NCBI RefSeq assembly: GCF_001865675.1
Contig: NZ_CP011319.1
Location: forward strand, 5,890,001-5,954,000
Direction: 5' to 3'
Length of the DNA: 64,000 nucleotides
Source: Janthinobacterium sp. 1_2014MBL_MicDiv
Lineage (GTDB): Bacteria; Pseudomonadota; Gammaproteobacteria; Burkholderiales; Burkholderiaceae_D
Part shown: positions 52,024-60,234 of the stretch, piece after piece
Layout of the letters: every line of letters starts with the position of its first letter
Position numbering within the stretch: the stretch's first letter is position 1
The notes under the pieces: model-generated
What the model was told of the DNA's origin: nothing
The model's input: only the letters and a program-made list of their open reading frames with translations
Databases searched by the model: none
Program-made: the position numbers and the translations under genes

Positions 52024-53289
52024 ATGGGCGAACAGACACTGGCGGAACAACAACTGGCAAACGGGCAACGGCTGCACCAGGCGGGCAAGCTGATCGAAGC
52101 GATCAATGCCTACCAGGCCGCCTATAAACTGGCGCCCAGCCTGGTGGAAGCCCAGCATTTCCAGGGCCTGGCCATGCTGGAGCTGGGCCAGGCCACCATC
52201 GGCCTGGGCCTGTTGAAACTGTCGCTCAAGCAACAACCTGACAACGCCCTGTTCCACTACAACCTGGGCAACGTGCTGCGCGGCACGGACAGCGCAGCGG
52301 CGCTGGCCAGCTACGCCACGGCGGCGCGACTGGCGCCGCACGAGCACGATTTCGCCATCGTCCATTCGGAATTGCTGCTGGCCAAGCAGCGCTTGCCGGA
52401 AGCCATCGCGGAACTCGAGCGCGCCCATGCCTTGCGCCCCGAACGCTGGCAAAACCTGCAAGGCCTGGCGGAAATGTATTACCGCACGGGCCAGCAGGCA
52501 CTGGCGCTGGCGCGCTGCGCGCAGGGTATCGCGCTGCACCCGGCGCTGGCAGACAGTTGCCGCATCGGCTATGCCAACCCGCGAGCGGAACAGACAGAAA
52601 CATTGACACCGCTCGATGTCGCGCCATCGCTGCATGATTTCCTGCACGAAACGGACTTGCACATCCTCGACGATTTCCTGCCCGACCCGGCCGCCTGGCG
52701 CGCGCAGGCGCTGGCCCTGCCGTTCGAGCAGCAGCGCTATGCGGGACAAAACTATCCGGGCAGCCAGACGGCAGGCCAGCCCTGCCAGGCCATCATGGAG
52801 CGCATCGCCACGGCGCTGGGCCGTCCCATCCGCTTCATTTCGCCCGACAATGGTTCCTACCGCCTCAGCTATGCCGACGCCATGGCGCGCACGGATATCC
52901 ACGTGGACAACGAAACGGGCAATAATTTCAATTTCTATGCGGGCGTGCTGTATCTGAACCCGCCCGAGCAGTGCCAGGGTGGCACCACGTTCTGGCGCCA
53001 CCAGCCCAGCGGCTGGTACCGCAGATTAGCCGAGGCGGACGTCAAGGCGGGCGGCTACGCCAGCTTCAAGGATTTCCAGAAGCGCTGGCTGCCGAACAGT
53101 AAAGTGCAGAAATTCAATGACTTGCAGGAACAGCGCGACAGTTGGCAAGCGCTGCTGGAAGTGCCGATGCGCCACAACCGCCTGATCGTGTACAAGGGCC
53201 ACTATTTTCACTCGATCAGCAATGTGTTTGGCGACACGCCCGAGAATGGCCGGCTGGTGCAGCTGTTCTTTTTTGAAGTGCCCGATTAA
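52024..53289 (+). CDS. TPR protein with a 2-oxoglutarate/Fe(II) oxygenase-like C-terminal domain
   Basis: A 421-aa cytoplasmic protein. The N-terminal half is TPR repeats (EAINAYQAAYKLAPSLVEAQ; ALFHYNLGNVLRGTDSAAAL). The C-terminal half starts LHILDDFLPDPAAWRAQAL and has the HxD pair (TDIHVDNETGNN), the segment AGVLYLNPPEQCQGGTTFW and the distal His and Arg (KGHYFHSISNVFGD, then NGRLVQLFFFEV). This matches the double-stranded beta-helix oxygenase layout of DUF6445-type proteins; the exact family name is uncertain. ATG 52024 follows GGGAT. Protein or peptide hydroxylation is a reasonable guess. Confidence 0.78.
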   Translation: MGEQTLAEQQLANGQRLHQAGKLIEAINAYQAAYKLAPSLVEAQHFQGLAMLELGQATIGLGLLKLSLKQQPDNALFHYNLGNVLRGTDSAAALASYATAARLAPHEHDFAIVHSELLLAKQRLPEAIAELERAHALRPERWQNLQGLAEMYYRTGQQALALARCAQGIALHPALADSCRIGYANPRAEQTETLTPLDVAPSLHDFLHETDLHILDDFLPDPAAWRAQALALPFEQQRYAGQNYPGSQTAGQPCQAIMERIATALGRPIRFISPDNGSYRLSYADAMARTDIHVDNETGNNFNFYAGVLYLNPPEQCQGGTTFWRHQPSGWYRRLAEADVKAGGYASFKDFQKRWLPNSKVQKFNDLQEQRDSWQALLEVPMRHNRLIVYKGHYFHSISNVFGDTPENGRLVQLFFFEVPD

Positions 53290-53306
53290 GCATGCGGCGC
53301 GGGTAT

Positions 53307-53454
53307 TGTCGGATTACGCCCTGCGGGCTAATCCGACCTACCAGTCACTGGACCATGCGTAGGTCGGATTGGCGGAACGCGTAATCCGACAACGGCTACC
53401 AGTCACTGGGCCATGTGTAGGTCGGATTAGCGGAACGCGTAATCCGACAACGGC
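53307..53454. repeat. Tandem palindromic intergenic repeats (REP-like)
   Basis: Three copies of a palindromic unit of the form GTAGGTCGGATT..GCGTAATCCGAC fill the gap between the TPR gene and the LysR gene. The first is inverted relative to the others. The second and third lie in two direct 58-base repeats (53338-53395 and 53396-53453) that share TACCAGTCACTG and differ at only a few positions. There is no transposase. The unit resembles repeats scattered in many proteobacterial genomes. Confidence 0.85.
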
Positions 53455-53464
53455 CGCTCAGCAT

Positions 53465-54406
53465 TCAATACATGTCCGCAGCCGTCGCGCGCACGGCCTT
53501 CAACAACATATCCGCCCCCGGCGACAGCAGATGATCCTGCTGGCGGATGATGCCGAACGCATCCATCTTGCACGGCAGCTCGATGGGCAGGATGCTCAGC
53601 ACGTTCAACGATTCATAGTAATGCGCCACTTCCGTCGGCATCACGTGCAGGGAATCCGTCTGCTGCAGCAAGGACGTGATCAACAGCAAGGCCGTCGTGT
53701 CGACCACGTCGACGGGCGGTTCCAGGCTGGCGCGGCGGAACATCATGTCGAAACGGTGGCGCAGGATGCTGCCTTGCGGCGGCAAGATCCACGGCTGGGC
53801 CGCCAGGTCCTTCAACTGCAGATTCTTGCGCGACAGCAGCGGATGGCCATTGCGCGCCACGGCGCTGGCCGGCTCTTCCGTCAATTCTTCGTAGATGAGG
53901 CCGGCGCTGCTTTCCTTTTCCAGGATGCGCCCGATCATGAAGTCCAGGGTACCGTGCTGCAGCATGTCCATCAGGGTGTTGCTATGCTCCAGGTGCACGC
54001 CGATGCGCATCAGCGGCGCCTGCTGCTTGATGCGGGCTATCGCGCGCGGCAACAGCGCCATGGCCGGCGTCATGATCACGCCCACTTCCACCTGGCCCGT
54101 CAGGCCCGACTTCAGGGCGACGATGTCGTCATGCGCCAGCGACAGGCTGGTCAGCGCCATGCGCGCGTGGCGTATCATCGTCTCGCCGTAGATCGTCGGC
54201 TCCATGCCACGCGGCAAGCGGTCGAACAGGCGCACGTCCAGCATCTCTTCCAGGTCCTTGATTTGCTTGGACGCGGCCGGCTGCGTCATGTGCAATTCTT
54301 CCGCCGCGCGGTGGATATTGCGCTGCTCGTCCAGGGCGATCAGGAGCAGCAATTGCCGCGTCTTCAGGCGGGCTCGCAAGAACCAGTTGGGGTTGAGGGT
54401 ATCCAT
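53465..54406 (-). CDS. LysR-family regulator, GbpR-like
   Basis: A 313-aa regulator whose helix-turn-helix reads QLLLLIALDEQRNIHRAAEE, then LHMTQPAASKQIKDLEEMLD. The effector domain starts QVEVGVIMTPAMALLPRAI. Its style matches GbpR, the regulator of galactose/arabinose binding proteins in Agrobacterium and Azospirillum. It follows the GH43 gene by 94 bases, at the downstream end of the arabinan cluster on the same strand. It most likely controls the cluster in response to an imported sugar such as L-arabinose. Confidence 0.9.
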   Translation of the reverse strand: MDTLNPNWFLRARLKTRQLLLLIALDEQRNIHRAAEELHMTQPAASKQIKDLEEMLDVRLFDRLPRGMEPTIYGETMIRHARMALTSLSLAHDDIVALKSGLTGQVEVGVIMTPAMALLPRAIARIKQQAPLMRIGVHLEHSNTLMDMLQHGTLDFMIGRILEKESSAGLIYEELTEEPASAVARNGHPLLSRKNLQLKDLAAQPWILPPQGSILRHRFDMMFRRASLEPPVDVVDTTALLLITSLLQQTDSLHVMPTEVAHYYESLNVLSILPIELPCKMDAFGIIRQQDHLLSPGADMLLKAVRATAADMY

Positions 54407-54427
54407 GAATAAATCATATCATGATCG

Positions 54428-54465
54428 ATATCGCTTTTAACTCAATATCGATATTATAGATATCG
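54428..54465. promoter_or_regulatory. Cluster of ATATCG half-sites upstream of the GbpR-like gene
   Basis: ATATCG occurs at 54428, 54445 and 54460, and the middle copy lies in the perfect palindrome AATATCGATATT (54444-54455). The spacing of 15-17 bases and the position just before the LysR gene fit an autoregulatory site. It is not a proven GbpR box. Confidence 0.45.
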
Positions 54466-54499
54466 GTGTGTCTCCTTTTTGTACGCGTGATGAAATGGC

Positions 54500-55474
54500 T
54501 CAGGACGCCTTGCAGGCGGCACTCGGGTTGGCGGCCGGGCCCGCCGTTTGAGGGATGAATTCGATGGTGCCGTCGGGCCTGTATTTCAGCTCTTCCACGG
54601 CCACGGAACGCCGGTATTCTCCGCCGCCGGGCAACTTGTCGTTGTGATAGAAGATGTAGGACTTGCCGTTGAATGCGATGATGGCCTGGTGGATGGTTTT
54701 CACGACGGCATTCTTGTCCATGATGGTGCCGCGGAAATGCCAGGGACCCGTCGGCGTGGGGCCCGTCGAGTAGGCTGTTTCCTCGGGAAAATTGCGCGAG
54801 TACGACAAATAATAGGTGTCCGCATGCTTGTGCATGTACGCCGCTTCCGTGAACGCATCCATGCCGAAGGTCAGGATCGGGCCGTCGAGCTCCGTCATGT
54901 TCGCTTTCAGCTTGGCGTACTTCAAGACCGTGTTGCCCCAGTAGATGTAGGCCTGGCCATCCGTGTCGATGAAGACGGCCGGGTCGATATCGTCCCACGG
55001 GATCGCCGTCTGCTTCGTCATGTCGTTCGTGATCAGGGCGCTGCCGCGCGCATCGACGAACGGCCCCGTCGGGCTGTCGGACACGGCCACGCCGATGGCC
55101 TTGCCGGGGATGGTCTTGTGGTCGACGGTCGAGTAAAAATAGTATTTGCCGTCGCGCTTGACGATGTCGCCCGCCCACGCATCCTTGCCGGCCCAGGCGA
55201 AGGTGGAAAAGCGCACGGGCGAGCCGTGGTCCGTCCAGTTCGCCATGTCGCACGAGGAATACACGCGCCACTCGTGCATGCGGTAATCCGTGTCCGTGGC
55301 GCTCGCCTCATCGTGGCCGACATACAGGTAGACTCGGCCATTGTCGACCAGCGCGGCCGGGTCGCCCGTGTAGATATCCTTGACGATGGGGTTGGCTGCC
55401 TGCGCGCCAAAGGTGGCACAGGCGAGCGCCGCCGCCATGCCGATGGCTGCGGCACGTTTGTTCTGCTTCAACAT
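54500..55474 (-). CDS. Glycoside hydrolase family 43 (alpha-L-arabinofuranosidase/beta-xylosidase type), exported
   Basis: A 324-aa exported enzyme. The signal peptide ends GAQA and the five-bladed propeller begins with the GH43 base motif YTGDPAALVDNGRVYLYVGH. The second acid is in WDDIDPAVFIDTDGQAYIYW and the probable catalytic Glu in DAFTEAAYMHKHADTYYLSY. It probably removes arabinose side groups. GGGAG lies 7 bases before ATG 55474. It follows yjfF by 3 bases, so it is co-expressed with the transporter. Confidence 0.9.
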   Translation of the reverse strand: MLKQNKRAAAIGMAAALACATFGAQAANPIVKDIYTGDPAALVDNGRVYLYVGHDEASATDTDYRMHEWRVYSSCDMANWTDHGSPVRFSTFAWAGKDAWAGDIVKRDGKYYFYSTVDHKTIPGKAIGVAVSDSPTGPFVDARGSALITNDMTKQTAIPWDDIDPAVFIDTDGQAYIYWGNTVLKYAKLKANMTELDGPILTFGMDAFTEAAYMHKHADTYYLSYSRNFPEETAYSTGPTPTGPWHFRGTIMDKNAVVKTIHQAIIAFNGKSYIFYHNDKLPGGGEYRRSVAVEELKYRPDGTIEFIPQTAGPAANPSAACKAS

Positions 55475-55477
55475 CAA

Positions 55478-56452
55478 TTAACTCCCGTTGGTAGTTTTCT
55501 GGCCCATGGCCATCAGTCGTTGCACGACGCAAAAGACGAATAGCAGGCCGCCGATGACGATCTTGGTCCACCACGAGCTGAGCGTGCCGTCGAAGGCGAT
55601 CAGGGTCTGGATGGTGCCCAGCACCAGCACGCCGGACAGCGCGCCCGCCACATAGCCGTAGCCGCCGCTGAGCAGGGTGCCGCCGATGACGACGGCGGCA
55701 ATCGCGTCCAGTTCCGTGCCTTGCGCATGCAAGCCATAGCCGGACAGCATGTAAAACGAAAACAGCACGCCGCCCAGCGCGGCGCACAAGCCGCTGAAGG
55801 CATAGATCAGCACCTTGGTGCGGCCCACTGGCAAGCCCATCATCAGGGCCGACTGCTCGTTGCCGCCGATCGCATACACGGCACGGCCGAACGGCGTCGC
55901 GTGCGCCAGCCAAATGGCCAGCAATAACGTCGCCACGGCGATGACGACCCCGGGCGAGACGAAGCCGCCGAGAAAACCCAGCTGGGTCTGCGACATGGCG
56001 ACGAACAGCGGGTCGTCGATGGTGATGGAATTGATGCTGATCAAATAGCACAGTCCGCGCGCCAGGAACATGCCGGCCAGGGTGACGATGAATGGCTGCA
56101 ACTTGAAATAATGGATCAGCGCGCCCATGCTGGCGCCAAACACGGCGCCCAGCGCCAGCACGGTGGCGATCACCAGCAGCGGCGGCCAGTGCGCCACGTT
56201 GAGCAGCCAGGCGGCGATCATGGTCGACAGGGCCAGCACGGAACCGACGGACAGATCGATGCCGCCGGAAACGATGACGAAGGTCATGCCGACGGCGATC
56301 ACCAGCAAGAACGCGTTATCGATCAACAAGTTAAAAATGACCTGCGTCGACAGCAGGCCCGGATAGGCGGCGCCGCCCAGGCCCAGCATCACCACCAGCA
56401 GCAGCACGGTGACGAGCGAGGTGAAATACGGGGTGTGCAGCAAGCCCTTCAT
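55478..56452 (-). CDS. yjfF: Sugar ABC transporter permease, YjfF type
   Basis: A 324-aa inner-membrane permease with about eight helices and the family signature GMTFVIVSGGIDLSVGSVLA and AIAAVVIGGTLLSGGYGYV. In E. coli, YjfF pairs with YtfT in the galactofuranose importer. The start overlaps the ytfT stop as ATGA, and GGAGAAAA lies before it. The cluster context suggests that the natural ligand here is an arabinose-containing sugar instead of galactofuranose. Confidence 0.9.
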   Translation of the reverse strand: MKGLLHTPYFTSLVTVLLLVVMLGLGGAAYPGLLSTQVIFNLLIDNAFLLVIAVGMTFVIVSGGIDLSVGSVLALSTMIAAWLLNVAHWPPLLVIATVLALGAVFGASMGALIHYFKLQPFIVTLAGMFLARGLCYLISINSITIDDPLFVAMSQTQLGFLGGFVSPGVVIAVATLLLAIWLAHATPFGRAVYAIGGNEQSALMMGLPVGRTKVLIYAFSGLCAALGGVLFSFYMLSGYGLHAQGTELDAIAAVVIGGTLLSGGYGYVAGALSGVLVLGTIQTLIAFDGTLSSWWTKIVIGGLLFVFCVVQRLMAMGQKTTNGS

Positions 56453-57534
56453 GCTTTTCTCCGATGCAGCAATTGCTTGAATTCCGACGATTGCGACAGG
56501 CAGACGAGGAAGACGACGACCGACTTGACGACCATGTTCACTTCGGGCGGCACGCCCAGCGAATAGATCGTGTAGGTCAGGGTCTGGATGATGAGGGCGC
56601 CGATCATGCTGCCCACGAGGCTGAACTTGCCGCCAGCGAGCGAGGTGCCGCCCAAAGTGACGGCCAGGATGGCGTCGAGTTCCAGCATCAGGCCCGCGTT
56701 GTTGGCGTCCGCGCTCTTGATGTTCGAGCTGATCATCAGCCCGGACAGGCCCGCGCAGGCCGCGCAAAACACGTACACGAAGAAAATCAGGGTCGCCGTC
56801 CTGATGCCGGCCAGGCGCGCGGCCACGGGATTGATGCCGACGGCCTGGATGAACAGGCCCAGGGCCGTCTTGCGCATCAGCACGGCCGTGATGAGGAAGA
56901 CGGCAGCCACGAGGAACAGCGAGAACGGCAAGCCGAACAGGTAGCCGCTGCCGATGAAGAAGAAGGGCTGGTAATAGACGGTGACGATCTGCCCATCCGT
57001 CAGCAATTGCGCCAGGCCGCGCCCGGCCACCATCAGTATCAAGGTGGCGACGATGGGCTGCAAGCCCAGGCCCGCCACCAGCACGCCATTCCAGGCACCG
57101 CACAGCAGGGCCGCGCCCAGGGCGGCCGCCAGGGCCCAGCCCATGGGAATGTTGCTCACGTAGGTCGGCACGCCATTCTCCATCACCATGGTGCCGCCGA
57201 TCAGCATGGCGGCCACGGTGCCGGACAGGGCCACGACGGCGCCCACGGAAATGTCGATGCCGCGCGTGGCGATGACGAGGGTCATGCCCAGCGCGGCCAG
57301 CATCAGCGGCGCGGCGCGGTTGACGATGTCGATCACGCTGCCGTACAAATGGCCATCGCGAATTTCCAGATGGAAAAAGCCGGGGATGGCAAAGAAGTCG
57401 ACCAGCAACAGCAAGAACAGCGCGGCCAGGGGCCGGCTCAGGGGGTGATGCAAAACGCTATGCACAATGGAAGAATCCGTGGTGGAAGCCAGACGCGCCG
57501 CGGGCGGTGCGCTGGACGGTGTGGACACGCTCAT
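56449..57534 (-). CDS. ytfT: Sugar ABC transporter permease, YtfT type
   Basis: A 361-aa permease with a Ser/Ala/Pro-rich cytoplasmic start, about eight helices, the signature GMTLVIATRGIDISVGAVVA and the later segment DAILAVTLGGTSLAGGKFSL. It pairs with YjfF. Its ATG overlaps the ATPase stop codon as ATGA, so the three transporter genes are translationally coupled. Confidence 0.9.
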   Translation of the reverse strand: MSVSTPSSAPPAARLASTTDSSIVHSVLHHPLSRPLAALFLLLLVDFFAIPGFFHLEIRDGHLYGSVIDIVNRAAPLMLAALGMTLVIATRGIDISVGAVVALSGTVAAMLIGGTMVMENGVPTYVSNIPMGWALAAALGAALLCGAWNGVLVAGLGLQPIVATLILMVAGRGLAQLLTDGQIVTVYYQPFFFIGSGYLFGLPFSLFLVAAVFLITAVLMRKTALGLFIQAVGINPVAARLAGIRTATLIFFVYVFCAACAGLSGLMISSNIKSADANNAGLMLELDAILAVTLGGTSLAGGKFSLVGSMIGALIIQTLTYTIYSLGVPPEVNMVVKSVVVFLVCLSQSSEFKQLLHRRKA

Positions 57535-59084
57535 GCTGACTCCCCGGCAATGACTTGCAGCACGGAGCTGTCGTCCAGTTCGCCGCGCGCATAGTCGCCG
57601 CAGGCCTTGCGGTCGCGCATGACGAGAATACGGTCGCTGCAGCGCAGCACTTCCGGCAACTCGGACGAGATGAAGAGGATGGCCATGCCCTTGCGGCACA
57701 ACTTGCTGACATAGCTCATGATTTCCTGCTTGGCGCGCACATCGATGCCGCGCGTGGGTTCGTCGAGGATCAGCATGGCGGGCGAGGTCACCAGCCAGCG
57801 CGCCAGCAAGGCTTTCTGCTGGTTGCCGCCCGACAAGCTGCCGATCGGCGTCTCGATGCTGGCCGTCTTGATGCCGAGCGCTTTCACATACTCGTCGGCC
57901 AGCGCCTGCTGGCGCTTGAACGGGATGGCGCGCAGCAAGCCCGTGCGGGCCTGCAAGGCCAGGATGATGTTTTCGCGCACGGACAGCGACAGGATCGCCC
58001 CCTCGTGCTTGCGGTCTTCCGAGCAGAAACCGATATCCCGGGCAATGGCGTCGCGCGGCACGTGAAACTGGCGCGGCTTGCCCTGCATGGTGATCGTGCC
58101 GGAATCGGCCTTGTCGGCGCCGAACAGCAGGCGCGCCAGTTCCGTGCGCCCCGAACCGAGCAAGCCGGCCAGGCCCAGCAATTCACCCTGGCGGATGTGG
58201 AAATCCATGGGCAGCAAGGCGCCCTTGCGGCCCAGCCCCTGCGCTTCGAGCACATGCGCTCCAAAGCTGGCCGCGCCCGCTTCCTGCGCCAGATCCAGCG
58301 CTTGTTCCTGCGTGTCAGCCGCCACGCCGATCATTTTATTGACCAGCGCCAGGCGCGACAGTTCGCTGCACGCGTATTCCCCCTCGCGCTCGCCATTGCG
58401 CATGACCGTGATGCGGTCGGAAATGGCGTAGGTCTGGTCGAGGAAGTGGGTCACGAACAGGATCGCCATGCCCTGCCCGCGCAGGCGGCGCAGCACGGAA
58501 AACAGCAGCTTGACTTCCGCCTCGTCCAGGCTGGACGTGGGTTCGTCGAGGATCAGCACGCGCGCGGAAATATTCAGCGCGCGCGAAATGGCCACCATTT
58601 GCTGGATGGCCAGGGGAAAGCTGGACAGCTGCGCCGTGACATCGATATCGATCTGCAATTGCTGCAGCAAGGCCCGCGCTTGCTGTTGCATGGTGCGCCA
58701 ATCGATGGGACCAAAACGCGCGCCGAAGCGGCGCGGATAGCGGCCGATAAAGATATTTTCCGCCACCGACAGGTTCGGGCACAGATTGACTTCCTGGTAC
58801 ACGGTGCTGATGCCCAGCCCCTGCGCATCCGACGTGGACGCGGGCGCGATGGGCTGGCTGTCGAGCAGGATCTGGCCGCTGTCGGGCGTGTAGACACCCG
58901 TCAGCACCTTGATCAGGGTCGACTTGCCGGCGCCGTTCTGCCCCATCAAGGTATGCACTTCGCCCGGATACAGGCGCAGGGCAACATCGCTGAGGGCTTT
59001 GACGCCGGGAAAGGCTTTACTGATGCCGCGCAACTCCAGCAAGGGAGCCGGCGCGGCGTCGTGATGCGCTTGCGTCTTCATCAT
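57531..59084 (-). CDS. ytfR: Sugar ABC transporter duplicated ATPase, YtfR type
   Basis: A 517-aa double ATPase with Walker A MGQNGAGKSTLIKVL and Walker B VLILDEPTSSL in the first half. The second half has the degenerate P-loop GLLGSGRTELAR, the signature LSGGNQQKALLA and MLILDEPTRGIDVRA. It energises uptake through YtfT/YjfF. Tandem ATGs at 59084 and 59081 leave the first residue open. The gene begins 9 bases after the ytfQ stop codon. Confidence 0.93.
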   Translation of the reverse strand: MMKTQAHHDAAPAPLLELRGISKAFPGVKALSDVALRLYPGEVHTLMGQNGAGKSTLIKVLTGVYTPDSGQILLDSQPIAPASTSDAQGLGISTVYQEVNLCPNLSVAENIFIGRYPRRFGARFGPIDWRTMQQQARALLQQLQIDIDVTAQLSSFPLAIQQMVAISRALNISARVLILDEPTSSLDEAEVKLLFSVLRRLRGQGMAILFVTHFLDQTYAISDRITVMRNGEREGEYACSELSRLALVNKMIGVAADTQEQALDLAQEAGAASFGAHVLEAQGLGRKGALLPMDFHIRQGELLGLAGLLGSGRTELARLLFGADKADSGTITMQGKPRQFHVPRDAIARDIGFCSEDRKHEGAILSLSVRENIILALQARTGLLRAIPFKRQQALADEYVKALGIKTASIETPIGSLSGGNQQKALLARWLVTSPAMLILDEPTRGIDVRAKQEIMSYVSKLCRKGMAILFISSELPEVLRCSDRILVMRDRKACGDYARGELDDSSVLQVIAGESA

Positions 59085-59093
59085 GCGGCAAGC

Positions 59094-60068
59094 TTAGTAC
59101 TTACGGTTCGGGAATTCCTTGGCGGCCACCTCGGCAGGGAACACGCCTTCCACCGTCGTGATGCGGGCCGGCACGGGTTTACCGGCCACCACGTCGCGCG
59201 CCACCGACATCAGTTGCGGGCCCAGCAGCGGGCTGCATTCCACGGTGACATTGAGCTTGCCGGCGATCATGGCCTCGAACGCGCCTTTCACGCCGTCGAT
59301 CGAGATGATGATGATGTCCTTGCCCGGCTTCATGCCCGCTTCTTCGATGGCCTGGATGGCGCCGATGGCCATGTCGTCGTTATGCGCGTACAGCACGTTG
59401 ATCTTCTTGCCCTCGGCCTTGAGGAAGGCTTCCATCACTTCCTTGCCCTTGGCGCGCGTGAAGTCGCCCGTTTGCGAACGGATGATCTTCATCTTCGGAT
59501 TCTTGCCCACCACTTCCAGGAAGCCCGCCTTGCGGTCGATGGCGGGCGCGGAACCGACCGTGCCCTGCAATTCAACGATATTCAGCGTCGCCTCCGGGGT
59601 TTTCTTGGCGTGCTCGAGCAGCCACTGGCCGGCGCGGCGGCCCTCTTCCACGAAGTCGGAACCGATGAAGGTGACGTACAGCGATTTGTCCGCCACGTTG
59701 ACGGCGCGGTCCGTCAGGATGACGGGAATCTTGGCAGCCTTGGCTTCGCGCAAGACGGTATCCCAGCCCGATTCGACGACGGGCGAAAAGGCGATGACGT
59801 CGACTTTTTGCGCGATGAACGAGCGCAGTGCCTTGACCTGGTTTTCCTGCTTCTGCTGCGCATCGGCAAATTTCAGGGTGACGCCATCTTTCTTGGCAGC
59901 ATCCTTGATGGAGACGGTATTGGCGGTGCGCCATTCGCTCTCGGCGCCCACCTGCGAAAAGCCCATGACGAGGGGCTTGGCGGCAAAGGCGGACGAGGTG
60001 GCGAAAGTGGTGGCAGTAGCGGCCAGCAGCATGGCGCTGGCGAGGAGGGTGCGGCGGCTCAATGTCAT
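59094..60068 (-). CDS. ytfQ: Sugar ABC transporter periplasmic binding protein, YtfQ type
   Basis: A 324-aa binding protein with a signal peptide ending AFA. The mature protein starts KPLVMGFSQVGAESEWRTAN, the ligand-contact strand conserved in YtfQ, and has VDVIAFSPVVESGWDTVLRE, NVLYAHNDDMAIGAIQAIEE and IIIISIDGVKGAFEAMIAGK. YtfQ of E. coli binds galactofuranose. Arabinofuranose has the same furanose ring minus the extra carbon, so a change of specificity is plausible. GGAG precedes ATG 60068. Confidence 0.92.
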   Translation of the reverse strand: MTLSRRTLLASAMLLAATATTFATSSAFAAKPLVMGFSQVGAESEWRTANTVSIKDAAKKDGVTLKFADAQQKQENQVKALRSFIAQKVDVIAFSPVVESGWDTVLREAKAAKIPVILTDRAVNVADKSLYVTFIGSDFVEEGRRAGQWLLEHAKKTPEATLNIVELQGTVGSAPAIDRKAGFLEVVGKNPKMKIIRSQTGDFTRAKGKEVMEAFLKAEGKKINVLYAHNDDMAIGAIQAIEEAGMKPGKDIIIISIDGVKGAFEAMIAGKLNVTVECSPLLGPQLMSVARDVVAGKPVPARITTVEGVFPAEVAAKEFPNRKY

Positions 60069-60234
60069 TCTTGTCTCCAGTTTTTATTGGAATACCATCA
60101 CAGCCGGATGCCGGATGGGCGGTTTTTTATGAACCCATGGTAGGAGAAAGCAACATAGCCATCCAATCAATTATTTTTCGCTTGCGATACCGATTTGCGT
60201 ATCACTGGATGGCTCACTGCCCTTCTGCTCCCCG
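60069..60234. promoter_or_regulatory. Regulatory gap between the GH127 gene and ytfQ with nested inverted repeats
   Basis: AGCCATCCA (60157-60165) is mirrored by TGGATGGCT (60206-60214), a 9-bp perfect inverted repeat. The spacer between them contains GATAC..GTATC. This is the largest gap on the minus strand of the arabinan cluster, so it likely holds a transporter promoter and a regulator site. No terminator is clear. Confidence 0.5.

Noticed and set aside
53307..53454. Repeats considered as a CRISPR array
   Set aside because: The repeats are contiguous 58-base units without unique spacers, and no cas genes are present.
57555..60143. 862-aa plus-strand open frame opposite ytfR and ytfQ
   Set aside because: It is an antisense shadow. 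Both opposite genes are well identified.
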